DNA of 64,000 bases from contig NZ_BMCG01000004.1 in NCBI RefSeq assembly GCF_014635065.1, forward strand, positions 310,001 to 374,000, given 5' to 3'. The DNA is from Oxalicibacterium flavum (GTDB lineage Bacteria > Pseudomonadota > Gammaproteobacteria > Burkholderiales > Burkholderiaceae_D). The notes beneath the pieces were generated by a model that was given only the letters and a program-made list of their open reading frames with translations, was not told the origin of the DNA and made no database searches. Below, piece after piece: positions 35,437 through 44,402 of the stretch (position 1 is the first letter of the stretch; the number at the start of each line of letters is the position of its first letter). The position numbers and the translations under genes are program-made.

Positions 35437-36951
35437 TTGAGCGTTTCCCCCGACAATCTGCCTCATGCCGCGTCTTCGGTGCCTGCGCCGGACGAGGGTG
35501 ACGCCGTTGCCACGATCCTGCACAAGGACGCGCCGCCGGTCTATGTCGATCTCGACGGCACCCTGACCTACAGCGACCTGCTGTTCGAGTCCTTCCTGCT
35601 TCTCATCAAACGCAGCCCTCTTTATCTGTTCGCCTGCGTGTGGTGGCTGCTGCGCGGGCGCGGCTATCTGAAGGCGCAGATCGCCGCGCGCGTGACGCTC
35701 GACGTCTCGCTGCTGCCCTACAACCAGGAACTGCTCGACTGGCTGCGCGTGCAGCACGCGGCCGGGCGCCGGCTGGTGCTGGCCAGCGCCTCGGACCGTC
35801 GGCTGGTGCAGCAGGTGGCCGATCACGTCGGCATTTTCAATGCCGTGCTCGGCAGCGACGAGGCCACCAACCTCAAATCGAGCGCCAAGCTGCGCGCGAT
35901 CCAGGCCGATGCCGGCGGCAGCTTCGCCTATGCGGGCAACGGCCGTCCCGACCTGGCGGTATGGGAGCAGGCGTCGGAAGTCATCGTCGTCAATGCGCCG
36001 GCCGCCATCGTGCGACGCGCTCGCGCGCTGCGCACGCCGGTCATGGTGATCGAGCCGCGTCCGGTGCCGCTGCTGCTGACCTTCAAGGCGCTGCGCCTGC
36101 ACCAGTGGTCCAAGAACGTGCTGATCTTCGTGCCGCTGCTGGCGGCGCACGAGCTTGACGGTGCGCGCTGGCTGATCACGCTGCTGGCCTTCGTCGCCTT
36201 CGGCATGTGCGCCTCGGCCACCTACGTCATCAACGATCTGTTCGACCTCGCCTCGGACCGCGCGCATCCGCGCAAGCAGCAGCGGCCGTTCGCCTCGGCA
36301 CGGCTGTCGATTCCATTCGGCGGCGCGCTGATCTGCGTGCTGCTGCCGCTGTCGCTGCTGTTGGCGGCCTGGATATCGCTGCCTTTCCTTGGCCTGATGC
36401 TGCTCTACGTGACGGTGACGCTGCTGTACTCGGCGCGCTTAAAGCAATTGGCGATCGTCGATGTGCTGGTGCTCGCCACCTTGTATACACACCGCATCCT
36501 GGCCGGCGGCGAGGTCAGCGACGTGGTGATTTCCAACTGGCTGCTGGCGGTGTCGCTGTTCATGTTCCTGAGCCTGGCGCTGGTCAAGCGCTGCGCCGAA
36601 CTCGAATTCATGAACGAGGATGGCCGCACCTCGGCCGCCGGGCGCGGCTACCGTACCAGTGATCTGTCGTACCTGATCTCGATGGGCATCGCCAGCGGTT
36701 TCGTCGCCGTGATGCTGATGGCGCTCTACATCGACCGTCAGGACAGCGGTGAGCTCTATCCGCAGTCCGACATCCTGTGGCTGCTGCTGCCGCTGATGCT
36801 GTTCTGGATCATGCGCCTGTGGCTCAAGATCTCGCGCATGGAAATCCACGACGATCCGCTGCTGTTCGCGATCACCGACCGCACCAGCTGGATCGTCGGC
36901 TTTCTGGTAGCCTGCGTGGCGCTGGCCGCCTCGTTCGGAGGCTGGCAATGA
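35437..36951 (+). CDS. HAD phosphatase - UbiA prenyltransferase fusion
   Basis: A 504-aa two-domain protein. Residues about 35-215 are a HAD hydrolase (motif I VYVDLDGTLTYSD; motif II LVLASASD; motif IV YAGNGRPDLAVWE). Residues about 220-504 are a UbiA-type membrane transferase with Asp motif NDLFDLASDRAHP then KQQRP, closest in style to phosphoribosyl-polyprenyl phosphate synthases rather than ubiquinone UbiA. One polypeptide could therefore attach phosphoribose to a polyprenyl phosphate and then dephosphorylate it. I chose the TTG at 35437 (after AGGTGG); an upstream TTG at 35419 is possible. It overlaps the next gene by 4 nt. The substrate is inferred. Confidence 0.8.
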   Translation: MSVSPDNLPHAASSVPAPDEGDAVATILHKDAPPVYVDLDGTLTYSDLLFESFLLLIKRSPLYLFACVWWLLRGRGYLKAQIAARVTLDVSLLPYNQELLDWLRVQHAAGRRLVLASASDRRLVQQVADHVGIFNAVLGSDEATNLKSSAKLRAIQADAGGSFAYAGNGRPDLAVWEQASEVIVVNAPAAIVRRARALRTPVMVIEPRPVPLLLTFKALRLHQWSKNVLIFVPLLAAHELDGARWLITLLAFVAFGMCASATYVINDLFDLASDRAHPRKQQRPFASARLSIPFGGALICVLLPLSLLLAAWISLPFLGLMLLYVTVTLLYSARLKQLAIVDVLVLATLYTHRILAGGEVSDVVISNWLLAVSLFMFLSLALVKRCAELEFMNEDGRTSAAGRGYRTSDLSYLISMGIASGFVAVMLMALYIDRQDSGELYPQSDILWLLLPLMLFWIMRLWLKISRMEIHDDPLLFAITDRTSWIVGFLVACVALAASFGGWQ

Positions 36952-37328
36952 GCCAGTTCGGCGCGCTCGGCCTGGCCCTGTTCTGCGTCTGCCTGACGGC
37001 GCTGGCGCAGGTGCTGCTCAAGATGGGCATGTCGACGCCGGTCATCCAGCAGGCGCTGGCGCAGGGGCTGCGTGCCGTGATCTGGCCGGCGCTCTGCAGT
37101 CCGCTGATCTGGGGCGGCATGGCGTGCTTCGGCGCCAGCGCGGGCTTGTGGCTGCTGGTGCTCGGCAAGCTCGAGGTCAGCATGGCTTATCCGCTGATCT
37201 CGCTCGGCGTGGTGCTGACCACGCTGGCCGGCATCTTCCTGCTCGGCGAATCGGTCAGCGTATACAAGATCGTGGGCGTGGCGCTGGTGGTGGCCGGTGT
37301 GCTGGTGCTGGCGATGAAAGCGCAGTAA
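36948..37328 (+). CDS. Small EamA/SMR-type membrane protein, ArnE-like flippase candidate
   Basis: A 126-aa protein with four hydrophobic helices in the drug/metabolite transporter fold (ALFCVCLTALAQVLLKMGM ... VSMAYPLISLGVVLTTLAG ... LGESVSVYKIVGVALVVAGVLVL), the half-size EamA pattern of ArnE/ArnF undecaprenyl-phosphate-aminoarabinose flippase subunits. It overlaps the HAD-UbiA stop (ATGA) and precedes an ArnT-like transferase, which supports a role in flipping a lipid-linked sugar. A homo-oligomer would be required because no second small gene is seen. Confidence 0.75.
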   Translation: MSQFGALGLALFCVCLTALAQVLLKMGMSTPVIQQALAQGLRAVIWPALCSPLIWGGMACFGASAGLWLLVLGKLEVSMAYPLISLGVVLTTLAGIFLLGESVSVYKIVGVALVVAGVLVLAMKAQ

Positions 37329-37389
37329 TAGGGTGTGCAGTAACAAGGTGCGGCAACCGCGCACGCAATAAGAGTTTTCAAGGAATCGA

Positions 37390-38916
37390 ATGAATCTGGA
37401 TTTGACGCGTTCGCTCTATGCCGACGCAGACCCGGTGCACGCGCGCAAGGTGTTCTTCCGCGTGTTCGTCGTCACCCTGCTGCTCAAGATGTGGCTGGCG
37501 GCAGCCTTCCCGATGACGGGCGACGAAGCGTTTTTCTATCAGTGGGGCGTGTTTCCCGACTGGGGTTATTCCGATCACCCGCCGATGGTCGGCTGGCTGC
37601 TCTACGTGCTCAACGGCATTTCGCCAAGTCCGTTGTCGATCCGCTTCTTCACCGTGCTGCTGTGGAGCCTGATCGCGCTCGGCATGGTCGATCTGCTCAA
37701 GCGCATGGCGCCGTCGCAGGAGGGCGCGGCATGGTGGATGGGCACGCTGTTCCTGCTGCTGCCGTTCACGCTGCTGCTGAACCTGGTGACCACCGATACG
37801 CCGCTGATCTTCTTCACGTTCCTGTCGGGCTACAGCTTCGTGCGCGGCACGCTGTCCGGCAAGCGGCTGTGGTTCGCGGCCGCCGGCGTCTTCCTCGGCG
37901 GCGCGCTGCTGTCCAAGTACTTCGCCGGCCTGCTGGCGATCGCCTACTTCGTCTATTTGTGCCGTTCGCGCAATGGCTGGATCAACCTGATCATCATCGC
38001 ACTGTGTTCGGCGCCGCTGTTCGCCATCACCGTCGTCTTCAATGCGCATCATTGCTGGACCAACGTGATGTTCAACCTCATCAACCGCAACGAGGATGCG
38101 CAATGGTCGCTGGCCACCGTCGGCCAGTATCTGGCGATGATGGTCTATCTGATCACGCCGTGGGCGCTGATCCGCATCGTGCGTTCCGGCCGCGCGCTGT
38201 GGCAGCACGGCGCACTGGTGGTGCTGTTCGTGGTGCCGTTCGCGCTGTTCCTGATCCTTTCGATGGAGAAGTCGATCGGCCTGCACTGGGTGCTCGGCTT
38301 CATGCCCTTTGTGTTCCTGTTCCTCGGCATGGTGGCCGGTGCGCGCGACCTGCGCCGCTACGCGATCTGGACCGCGCTCTACACGGTGCCGCCGCTGCTG
38401 TTCCTGCTGGCACTGATCCTGCTGCCGACCTCGCTGTGGCAGGGCCATACGCTGCACGACGACATCGTGTTCCATCGCGAGACCGACAGCATCGTGGCGA
38501 CGTTGCGCAAGGACCTGCCGCAGGACGGCATCGTCATGGGGCGCGCATTCACACCGTCTTCCATCCTCTCGTACCACGCCGGCGAATACTGGCCGACCTT
38601 CGGCCAGGGCAAGTTCCATGCGCGCCAGGATGATCTGCTGATCGATTTCCGCGACTATGCGGGCAAGACCATCCGCATCTTCGACCGCCGCGCGATCGAT
38701 GCCGCCGACCTGACGCCATACTTCTCGACGGTGACCGTGCATCGCTTCGAGATCGACGGCGTGCCGTTCTGGTATGCGGACGGCACCAACTTCAACTACG
38801 AGGTCTATCGCGAGCGCATCCTCAAGACGGTGGCCGAGCTCTACTACCGCATTCCGTCAGCGCTGCCGGTCCATGGCTGCGGCTTCCTCGAACGCTACGA
38901 CCTGCCGCGCCCCTGA
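37390..38916 (+). CDS. ArnT-like GT-C glycosyltransferase
   Basis: A 508-aa integral membrane glycosyltransferase of the PMT/ArnT group, using polyprenyl-phosphate-linked sugar in the periplasm. Catalytic acidic residues are in PMTGDEAFFYQWG (first periplasmic loop), followed by YSDHPPMVGWL, and about 10-12 hydrophobic helices; a soluble C-terminal part follows (about 385-508). It lies 61 bp after the small EamA gene and ends with a strong terminator. The acceptor could be lipid A, LPS core or a pilin; the sequence does not say which. Confidence 0.82.
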   Translation: MNLDLTRSLYADADPVHARKVFFRVFVVTLLLKMWLAAAFPMTGDEAFFYQWGVFPDWGYSDHPPMVGWLLYVLNGISPSPLSIRFFTVLLWSLIALGMVDLLKRMAPSQEGAAWWMGTLFLLLPFTLLLNLVTTDTPLIFFTFLSGYSFVRGTLSGKRLWFAAAGVFLGGALLSKYFAGLLAIAYFVYLCRSRNGWINLIIIALCSAPLFAITVVFNAHHCWTNVMFNLINRNEDAQWSLATVGQYLAMMVYLITPWALIRIVRSGRALWQHGALVVLFVVPFALFLILSMEKSIGLHWVLGFMPFVFLFLGMVAGARDLRRYAIWTALYTVPPLLFLLALILLPTSLWQGHTLHDDIVFHRETDSIVATLRKDLPQDGIVMGRAFTPSSILSYHAGEYWPTFGQGKFHARQDDLLIDFRDYAGKTIRIFDRRAIDAADLTPYFSTVTVHRFEIDGVPFWYADGTNFNYEVYRERILKTVAELYYRIPSALPVHGCGFLERYDLPRP

Positions 38917-38954
38917 GCGTCACGTGCAGCAGCGATATGCAGTAAGCTGACGCG

Positions 38955-38987
38955 TGCCGGGACGGGCTTCTCCGTTCCGGCATTTTT
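38955..38987 (+). terminator. Rho-independent terminator after the glycosyltransferase
   Basis: An 11-bp stem with one G-T pair (38955-38965 TGCCGGGACGG with 38972-38982) and a 6-nt loop is followed by five T. It closes the HAD-UbiA/EamA/ArnT-like cassette. Confidence 0.85.
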
Positions 38988-39003
38988 CATGTAGCGGAAC
39001 ATC

Positions 39004-39921
39004 ATGGAAATCTTCGAACGCATCCTCGGCATCATCCTGCCGGTGCTCATCATCATCGCGCTCGGTTACGGCTATGCGCGTCTGCGCGGCGAGGCCGTCC
39101 GCACCGACATGAGCGCCGTCAACCGTGTCAGCATGGACGTGCTGTGCCCGCTGCTGATCTTCACGGCACTGGCGGCCAAGGATTTCGACCTCGTGCACAA
39201 CGGCGTGCTGATCCTGGCCGGGGCGCTGATCTCGCTCGGCTCGGGTCTGCTGGCATGGCCGGTGGCGCGGCTGTTCGGCTACGACGTGCGCACCTTCGTG
39301 CCGCCGATGATGTACAACAACTGCGGCAACATGGGCCTGCCGCTGGCGGTGCTGGCCTTCGGTACTGCCGGCCTCGGTTCGGCGGTGGCGCTGTTCATGG
39401 CCTGCAACCTCGTCTATTTCTCGGTCGGCATCAAGATTCTCGAAAGCGGTACGCGCGACACGCCGATCCGCGCTTCGCGCTGGCAGTTCCTGCGCAATCC
39501 GATGATGGTCGCCATGCTGTTCGGCACCGCGTTCGCCGCCATCCACGTGCCGTTGCCGCAGCCGCTGTTCTTCGCCATGAAGATGCTGGGCGATGCCTGC
39601 ATTCCGCTGATGCTGTTCGCGCTCGGCGTGCGCATGGTCGATGTCAGCCTGAAGAGCTGGCACATCGGCCTGGTCGGCGCCGCCGTCTGTCCGCTCGCGG
39701 GATTGGCGGTGGCCGGCCTGCTCGATCAGTTGCTGGGCCTGACGCCAGAACAGCGCGGGCAGATGTACCTGTTCGCCGCACTGCCGCCGGCCGTGTTCTG
39801 CTTCATGATGGCCGAGCAGTACCGGCAGGAGCCGGACAAGGTGGCATCCATCGTCCTGCTCGGCAATCTGGCATCGGTGGTGTTCGTGCCGCTGGGATTG
39901 TGGCTGGGTTTGCCGAAGTGA
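39004..39921 (+). CDS. AEC-family (auxin efflux carrier-type) transporter
   Basis: A 305-aa membrane protein with about ten helices in the AEC/BASS-like fold. The N-terminal half has the conserved MYNNCGNMGLPLAVLAFG segment and the C-terminal half a matching ALPPAVFCFMMAEQY segment. Members export or import small organic acids, but the substrate is not readable. It starts 16 bp after a terminator, so is likely its own unit, and ends at a bidirectional terminator. Confidence 0.85.
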   Translation: MEIFERILGIILPVLIIIALGYGYARLRGEAVRTDMSAVNRVSMDVLCPLLIFTALAAKDFDLVHNGVLILAGALISLGSGLLAWPVARLFGYDVRTFVPPMMYNNCGNMGLPLAVLAFGTAGLGSAVALFMACNLVYFSVGIKILESGTRDTPIRASRWQFLRNPMMVAMLFGTAFAAIHVPLPQPLFFAMKMLGDACIPLMLFALGVRMVDVSLKSWHIGLVGAAVCPLAGLAVAGLLDQLLGLTPEQRGQMYLFAALPPAVFCFMMAEQYRQEPDKVASIVLLGNLASVVFVPLGLWLGLPK

Positions 39922-39934
39922 AGGGGCAGGTGGC

Positions 39935-39965
39935 AAAAAAAAGCGAACCGATGCGGTTCGCTTTC
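39935..39965. terminator. Bidirectional terminator between AEC gene and autotransporter
   Basis: A perfect 9-bp stem (AGCGAACCG 39942-39950 with CGGTTCGCT 39954-39962, loop ATG) flanked by eight A on the left and TTT on the right, between two convergent genes. The left A run acts as a strong T tract for the autotransporter transcript. Confidence 0.85.
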
Positions 39966-39989
39966 ATATGAATGCCAGTGCCGCCGGTC

Positions 39990-42900
39990 TTACCAGCTTG
40001 CCCGCAAGCCCAGCAGCAACCCCAGATTGGTTTGCCTGGCGTTGAACTCGCCCTGCACGTCGGCGAACAGCGACAGCCGTTCGCCCGGTTTGCCGGCCAC
40101 GGTCAGTCCGGCAATCAGCGCGTCGCGCGGCAGATCGACACCATAGGTGGTGAAGGCAATGGTCGGTGCGCCTTGCAACTGCGCCGTCATGCCCTTGTTG
40201 ACGTCGCCGAACTCATGCGCCCAGATCGCGCGCGGTTGCAGGCTGATGCCGTTCTTCAGTTCGAATAGCGCCTTGGCGCCGATCAGTGTCCTGATGGAGG
40301 TCGTGCTTTGCGCATCGACTTGCAGATTCAAGGCATCTGCGCCGGTTTCGGTGAAGCCATCGGTCTTGCCGTGCATCAGTGCGAGTCCTGCCAGCGGCTG
40401 CAGCTTCCAGCCGTCTTGTCGCACGTCGTAGGAGGCTTCTCCGTAGGCGGCAATCGTCTTGCTGTCGAAACGCGCGCTGGCGTTACGGTCGAGCGTTCCG
40501 ATCTGGATGCGGCGCTGCATGTTGTTGGCATGGCGCGCTAGTGTCAGATGTCCGGCGATGTTCCATGGCCCGCTGGCATAACTTGCATAGACGGCCACTG
40601 CATTGCCCCGCGACTTGCCGGTTTCCTCGAAGGTGGCGCGCACATCCGCATCGCCGTGGCTGAAGGCGGCGCCGATCACCAGATCATCCCGCACTCTGGC
40701 ATCCACGCCGACGCTGATGCCGGCTTCCTTCAGTCGCGTACTTGCCGCATTGCCGTCGCTATCGGTTTCCTGATGCGTGCCGTATCCGCGCAGCCAGAAG
40801 CCGTGTTGCGTGTTCTCGGCCGGGATGCCGCCTGCCAGCGTGAACTTCTCCGTGTCTGCCTGTGCCAGCGTCGGTAATAAGTCGGCAACGCGATCGTTGG
40901 CCGCCAGTTGCATGCCGTTGATCGATTGTGCCGATGCCACTGTCCCGACCGCGTTCAGGCGTGCCTGGATCTGGTTGCCAAGACCTGCGGCAAACGACGA
41001 TCCCGCCCGGCGCAGGGCGACCAGGCCGGCACCGCCGATCCGGTCGTAGGCGGCGGGTGCCTGTGCTGCCGACAGATTGTTGACGGCATTGAGTGCGGCG
41101 CCCATGTCGCCGGAAGGATCGAGAGATGCCTGCTGCAAGGCATCGGCCGTTGCCACCTGATTGCGCGTGCTGGCCATGCTCGCGTACGCGATGTCGTTGC
41201 GCCTCAGGCGCAGATAGACGTTGTTGGCATCGTAGGAAAGGTCGGGGGTCAGGAAGGCCAGATCGGACGATACGTCTGAAAAACTCGTGCCGTTGAATCC
41301 GCCGCCCGCATTCAGAATGGTATAGCGCGTGTTGGTCGCGTAATCGCCGGACGCCGGCAAGGCCATGACGCTGCCGTTGAGCAGCGCCGTGCCAGATACA
41401 TTGACGCGATCGCTGTTGCCCGCCGCATCGGCTTCGACGCGATAGATTGAACCGGGGGCAAAGGAGAGATTGCCGTCGATGGTGAGGGTGCCGATGGAAT
41501 TGCCCGGCGCCAGCGTGCCGCCGCTTTCCACATGGACGTTTCCTGTCGTACCGGTGCCGCCCAGCATGCCGCCGTTGAGGATGCGGGTGGCGGAGACGAT
41601 CGATCCGTTGACCGACAGCGTGCCGGCGGAAACGACGGTGTTGCCGGTGTAACTGTGGGTGCCTGTGAGGACGAGCCTGCCCGTGCCGTTCTGCGCAAGC
41701 GAACCGGCACCGCTGATATCGCCTCCGTATGCGAGGTCGTCGCTGCGATTGAAAACCAGCGCGGCGTCGTTGACGATGTTGCCCGTCACGGAACCGGTCG
41801 TGCCGCCATCGCCGATCTGCAGCGTGCTGTTGCTGATGATCGTATCGCCGCCATAGGTGTTGGCGCCGGAAAGCGTGAGTACGCCGCTACCGGTTTTGGT
41901 CAGGCCGCCAGTGCCGGCGATGCTGCCGGAAAAATTCGTACTGGTGTTGTTGCCGGTGGCAAGTTGTGCGGAACCCAGGATGACGTTGCCGCTGCCGGCG
42001 AGCGAAGCGAGGGTCTGGTCGAAATTGTTCAGATCGAGCGTTGCACCGGCATTGACGGTAGCAGAACTGTCGCCGAACACATTCGCGGCACCGGCTTGCA
42101 GCGTGCCGCCGCTGACAGTGGTGCTGCCGGAATGGGTATTGGCGCCGGAAAGGGTCAGCGTGCCGCTGCCTTGCTTGTCCAGGCTGCCGGTGCCGGAAAT
42201 GATGCCGGAGAAGGTCGTGTCGGCATTGTTCCCGACGGTGAGCAGTGCCGCCCCCAGCTTCAGGTTGCCGCTGCCGGCGAGCGAAGCGAGGGTCTGGTTG
42301 AAATTGTTCAGATCGAGCGTTGCGCCGGCATTGACGGTAGCAGAACTGTCGTTGTCGAACACATTCGCGGCACCGGCTTGCAGCGTGCCGCCGCTGACGG
42401 TGGTGCTGCCGGAATAGGTATTGGCGCCGGAAAGCGTCAGCGTACCGCTGCCTTGTTTGTTCAAGCCGCCAGTGCCGGAAATGATGCCGGAGAAGGTCGT
42501 GCTGGCATTGTTCCCGACGGTGAGCAGCGCGGAGCCCAGACTCAGGTTGCCGCTGCCGGCGAGCGAACCGAGCGTCTGGTTGAAGTTATTCAGATCGAGT
42601 GTCGCGCCACTCGCGACGGTTGTCGCGCTGCCATCACCGAATGCGTTGGCAGAGCCGGCTCGCAGGATGCCGCTGCTGACGTTGGTATCGCCCGTATAGA
42701 TGTTGACACCGGAAAGTGTCAGTATGCCTGCGCCCTGCTTGATCAGGTTCCCGCTGCCGCTGAGGACGCCGCTGTATGTCAATGCATTACTGCGATTGAA
42801 GACCAGCGAAGCGTCATTGATGATGTTGCCGCTGATTGCGCCGGAGGTGCCGCCGTTGCCGATTTGCAGCGTGCCGCCAGTGATCTGCCATGCTGTAGCC

Positions 42901-44237
42901 GTGCTGTCGGTGACGATCCAGGTGCTGCTGCCAGCTTTCTGGAAGTTGTTGAATCCTTGGTACTGGAGGCCGATCTGGGAAAGGTCGAAACTGGTATTGG
43001 CACTGCCGCCCAATACCAGCGTATCGCCGCCATTGGTCGTGCCGCTGCTGCTGACCACGTTACCATTGAATGTATAGCCGGCTTGCAGTTCCAGCGTGTT
43101 GCCGCCGCCGGATAGCGTCATGGCATTGGCGCGCGTCGTGCCGTTGGCAGCAAGTCCGCCGCTGATGCTGCCGCTGTTGACGATGGTATTGCCGCCGCCG
43201 CTGACGACGAGGCCGACACCGCCCACTCCGCCGCTTCCCGCGCCGCCGGTGCAAAAAGTGTCGCACGGGCCTGGCTGACCGCCATTGCCGCCCGCGATAC
43301 TGCCAGCATTGGTCAGTTGAATCTGGCTGCCGGACAACGCGATGCCATTGCCGCCGTTGCCGGCATTGCCGCCCCGACCATTGCCGCCGCCATCTCTGCC
43401 GCCATTCCCGCCATTCCCGCCGGTGACACTCCCATTATTCGTGATGGTCGTTGTGCCGGATGCCGTGGAAACGAATTGAACGCCGCCACCGCCACCGCCA
43501 CCGCTGCCACCGCCGCTGCCGTTATTCCCGACGGCGCCGCTGCCACCGCTGCCGCTGCTGTTGCCGCCGGCGCCGGACGTCGTGTTGTAGCCGCCGCCGC
43601 CGCTGGTGCCGCCGACCCCGCCGGCGCCGCCCGTGATGGCAGCATTGACGGTCAACGATGTGCCGGTGGAGTTGGTTTCCACATACAGCGCCGACCCGCC
43701 GCCGCCGCCACCGCCGCCGCCGTAACTACCCCATCCTCCAACGCCGCCCGTGCCGCCGGTAATGGTGGCATTGCTGTTCAAGTTGCCGCTGGCGTTTGAC
43801 AACACGATCCCGAAACCGCCCGCACCGCCGCCGGCACCATCGGCATCCTCCATGCCGCTGCCATCGTAGGCATTGCCGCCATTGGCGCCGCTGACCGGCG
43901 ACCCGCTCAAGGCGGTGCCGCCGTTGCCGCCGCCATTGCCGCTGCGGGAATCGGAGCCCGCAGTGGGGCCGGAGACGCCGGCATTGCCGCCGATTCCCCC
44001 GGCCGCCACGCCGTTGCCGGGCGAGCCGGAAGCGCCGCCGCCGCCATAGGCAATGCCGAGTGTCTGCGCATGCGACGGACTGCCGGCCAGCAGCATGCAT
44101 GTAAATGCGGCAAGACTGAACAGCGGCTTCACCCCGACGAATCCGCTGTCGAAGGTGGATGGCAACGGTCTGGATTTTGGCGAGCTGCCGCAGAAGGAGA
44201 TTGGTTGATCTGCCTGATGTCTGGAATTGCGGGTCAT
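39990..44237 (-). CDS. Type V autotransporter with Gly-rich and PATR-repeat passenger
   Basis: A 1415-aa classical autotransporter. In order: an extended signal peptide (about 1-58, hydrophobic core 38-50, ending SPSHAQ); a glycine-rich low-complexity region (about 64-390) of GGxGG and GGNGG blocks; a beta-helix passenger with passenger-associated transport repeats of the form GSGTLTLSGANTYSG, including three near-identical tandem units; and a C-terminal 12-strand barrel (about 1140-1415) starting HGFWLRGYG and ending LLGLRASW with terminal aromatic Trp. It is probably surface-exposed or secreted, in adhesion or biofilm. It is divergent from a two-component system that may control it. No protease motif was recognised. 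Confidence 0.9.
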   Translation of the reverse strand: MTRNSRHQADQPISFCGSSPKSRPLPSTFDSGFVGVKPLFSLAAFTCMLLAGSPSHAQTLGIAYGGGGASGSPGNGVAAGGIGGNAGVSGPTAGSDSRSGNGGGNGGTALSGSPVSGANGGNAYDGSGMEDADGAGGGAGGFGIVLSNASGNLNSNATITGGTGGVGGWGSYGGGGGGGGGSALYVETNSTGTSLTVNAAITGGAGGVGGTSGGGGYNTTSGAGGNSSGSGGSGAVGNNGSGGGSGGGGGGGVQFVSTASGTTTITNNGSVTGGNGGNGGRDGGGNGRGGNAGNGGNGIALSGSQIQLTNAGSIAGGNGGQPGPCDTFCTGGAGSGGVGGVGLVVSGGGNTIVNSGSISGGLAANGTTRANAMTLSGGGNTLELQAGYTFNGNVVSSSGTTNGGDTLVLGGSANTSFDLSQIGLQYQGFNNFQKAGSSTWIVTDSTATAWQITGGTLQIGNGGTSGAISGNIINDASLVFNRSNALTYSGVLSGSGNLIKQGAGILTLSGVNIYTGDTNVSSGILRAGSANAFGDGSATTVASGATLDLNNFNQTLGSLAGSGNLSLGSALLTVGNNASTTFSGIISGTGGLNKQGSGTLTLSGANTYSGSTTVSGGTLQAGAANVFDNDSSATVNAGATLDLNNFNQTLASLAGSGNLKLGAALLTVGNNADTTFSGIISGTGSLDKQGSGTLTLSGANTHSGSTTVSGGTLQAGAANVFGDSSATVNAGATLDLNNFDQTLASLAGSGNVILGSAQLATGNNTSTNFSGSIAGTGGLTKTGSGVLTLSGANTYGGDTIISNSTLQIGDGGTTGSVTGNIVNDAALVFNRSDDLAYGGDISGAGSLAQNGTGRLVLTGTHSYTGNTVVSAGTLSVNGSIVSATRILNGGMLGGTGTTGNVHVESGGTLAPGNSIGTLTIDGNLSFAPGSIYRVEADAAGNSDRVNVSGTALLNGSVMALPASGDYATNTRYTILNAGGGFNGTSFSDVSSDLAFLTPDLSYDANNVYLRLRRNDIAYASMASTRNQVATADALQQASLDPSGDMGAALNAVNNLSAAQAPAAYDRIGGAGLVALRRAGSSFAAGLGNQIQARLNAVGTVASAQSINGMQLAANDRVADLLPTLAQADTEKFTLAGGIPAENTQHGFWLRGYGTHQETDSDGNAASTRLKEAGISVGVDARVRDDLVIGAAFSHGDADVRATFEETGKSRGNAVAVYASYASGPWNIAGHLTLARHANNMQRRIQIGTLDRNASARFDSKTIAAYGEASYDVRQDGWKLQPLAGLALMHGKTDGFTETGADALNLQVDAQSTTSIRTLIGAKALFELKNGISLQPRAIWAHEFGDVNKGMTAQLQGAPTIAFTTYGVDLPRDALIAGLTVAGKPGERLSLFADVQGEFNARQTNLGLLLGLRASW
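41874..42716 (-). repeat. Three tandem 279-282 bp repeats in the autotransporter passenger
   Basis: Three direct repeats with periods of 282, 282 and 279 bp (93-94 aa each), delimited by recurring LSGANTYSG-type codons at about 42716, 42434, 42152 and 41873. The two downstream copies are nearly identical at nucleotide level (for example the block around 42002 and 42281), while the third is more diverged, consistent with recent duplication. Confidence 0.85.
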
Positions 44238-44311
44238 GTCTTCCTTCCTGCGGCCGGTCGGCCGATGCGCTGATTGATCGCCGAACTATATTGATTCGAC
44301 AAGGCATTGTC

Positions 44312-44331
44312 TGTCCCCTAAACAGAGGACA
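44312..44331. promoter_or_regulatory. Inverted repeat in the autotransporter/two-component intergenic region
   Basis: TGTCCCCT (44312-44319) and AGAGGACA (44324-44331) form an 8-bp inverted repeat with one mismatch around AAAC, in the 165-bp gap between the divergent autotransporter and response-regulator genes. It is a plausible binding site for the adjacent NarL-type regulator. Confidence 0.4.
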
Positions 44332-44402
44332 AGAGCCGGCGCAAAGGGGCAGGGCAATGCCGGTTTCAGCTACACTGCAAGCTCTGCGGGGAGGCGGAAA
44401 AA

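Noticed and set aside
41874-42716. CRISPR-like or mobile repeat array
   Set aside because: Units are about 280 bp, in-frame and coding, so they are protein repeats, not spacers or insertion sequences.
41532-43115. A long plus-strand open frame with internal repeats
   Set aside because: The repeats are the complement of the autotransporter passenger repeats; there is no ribosome site or meaningful protein.
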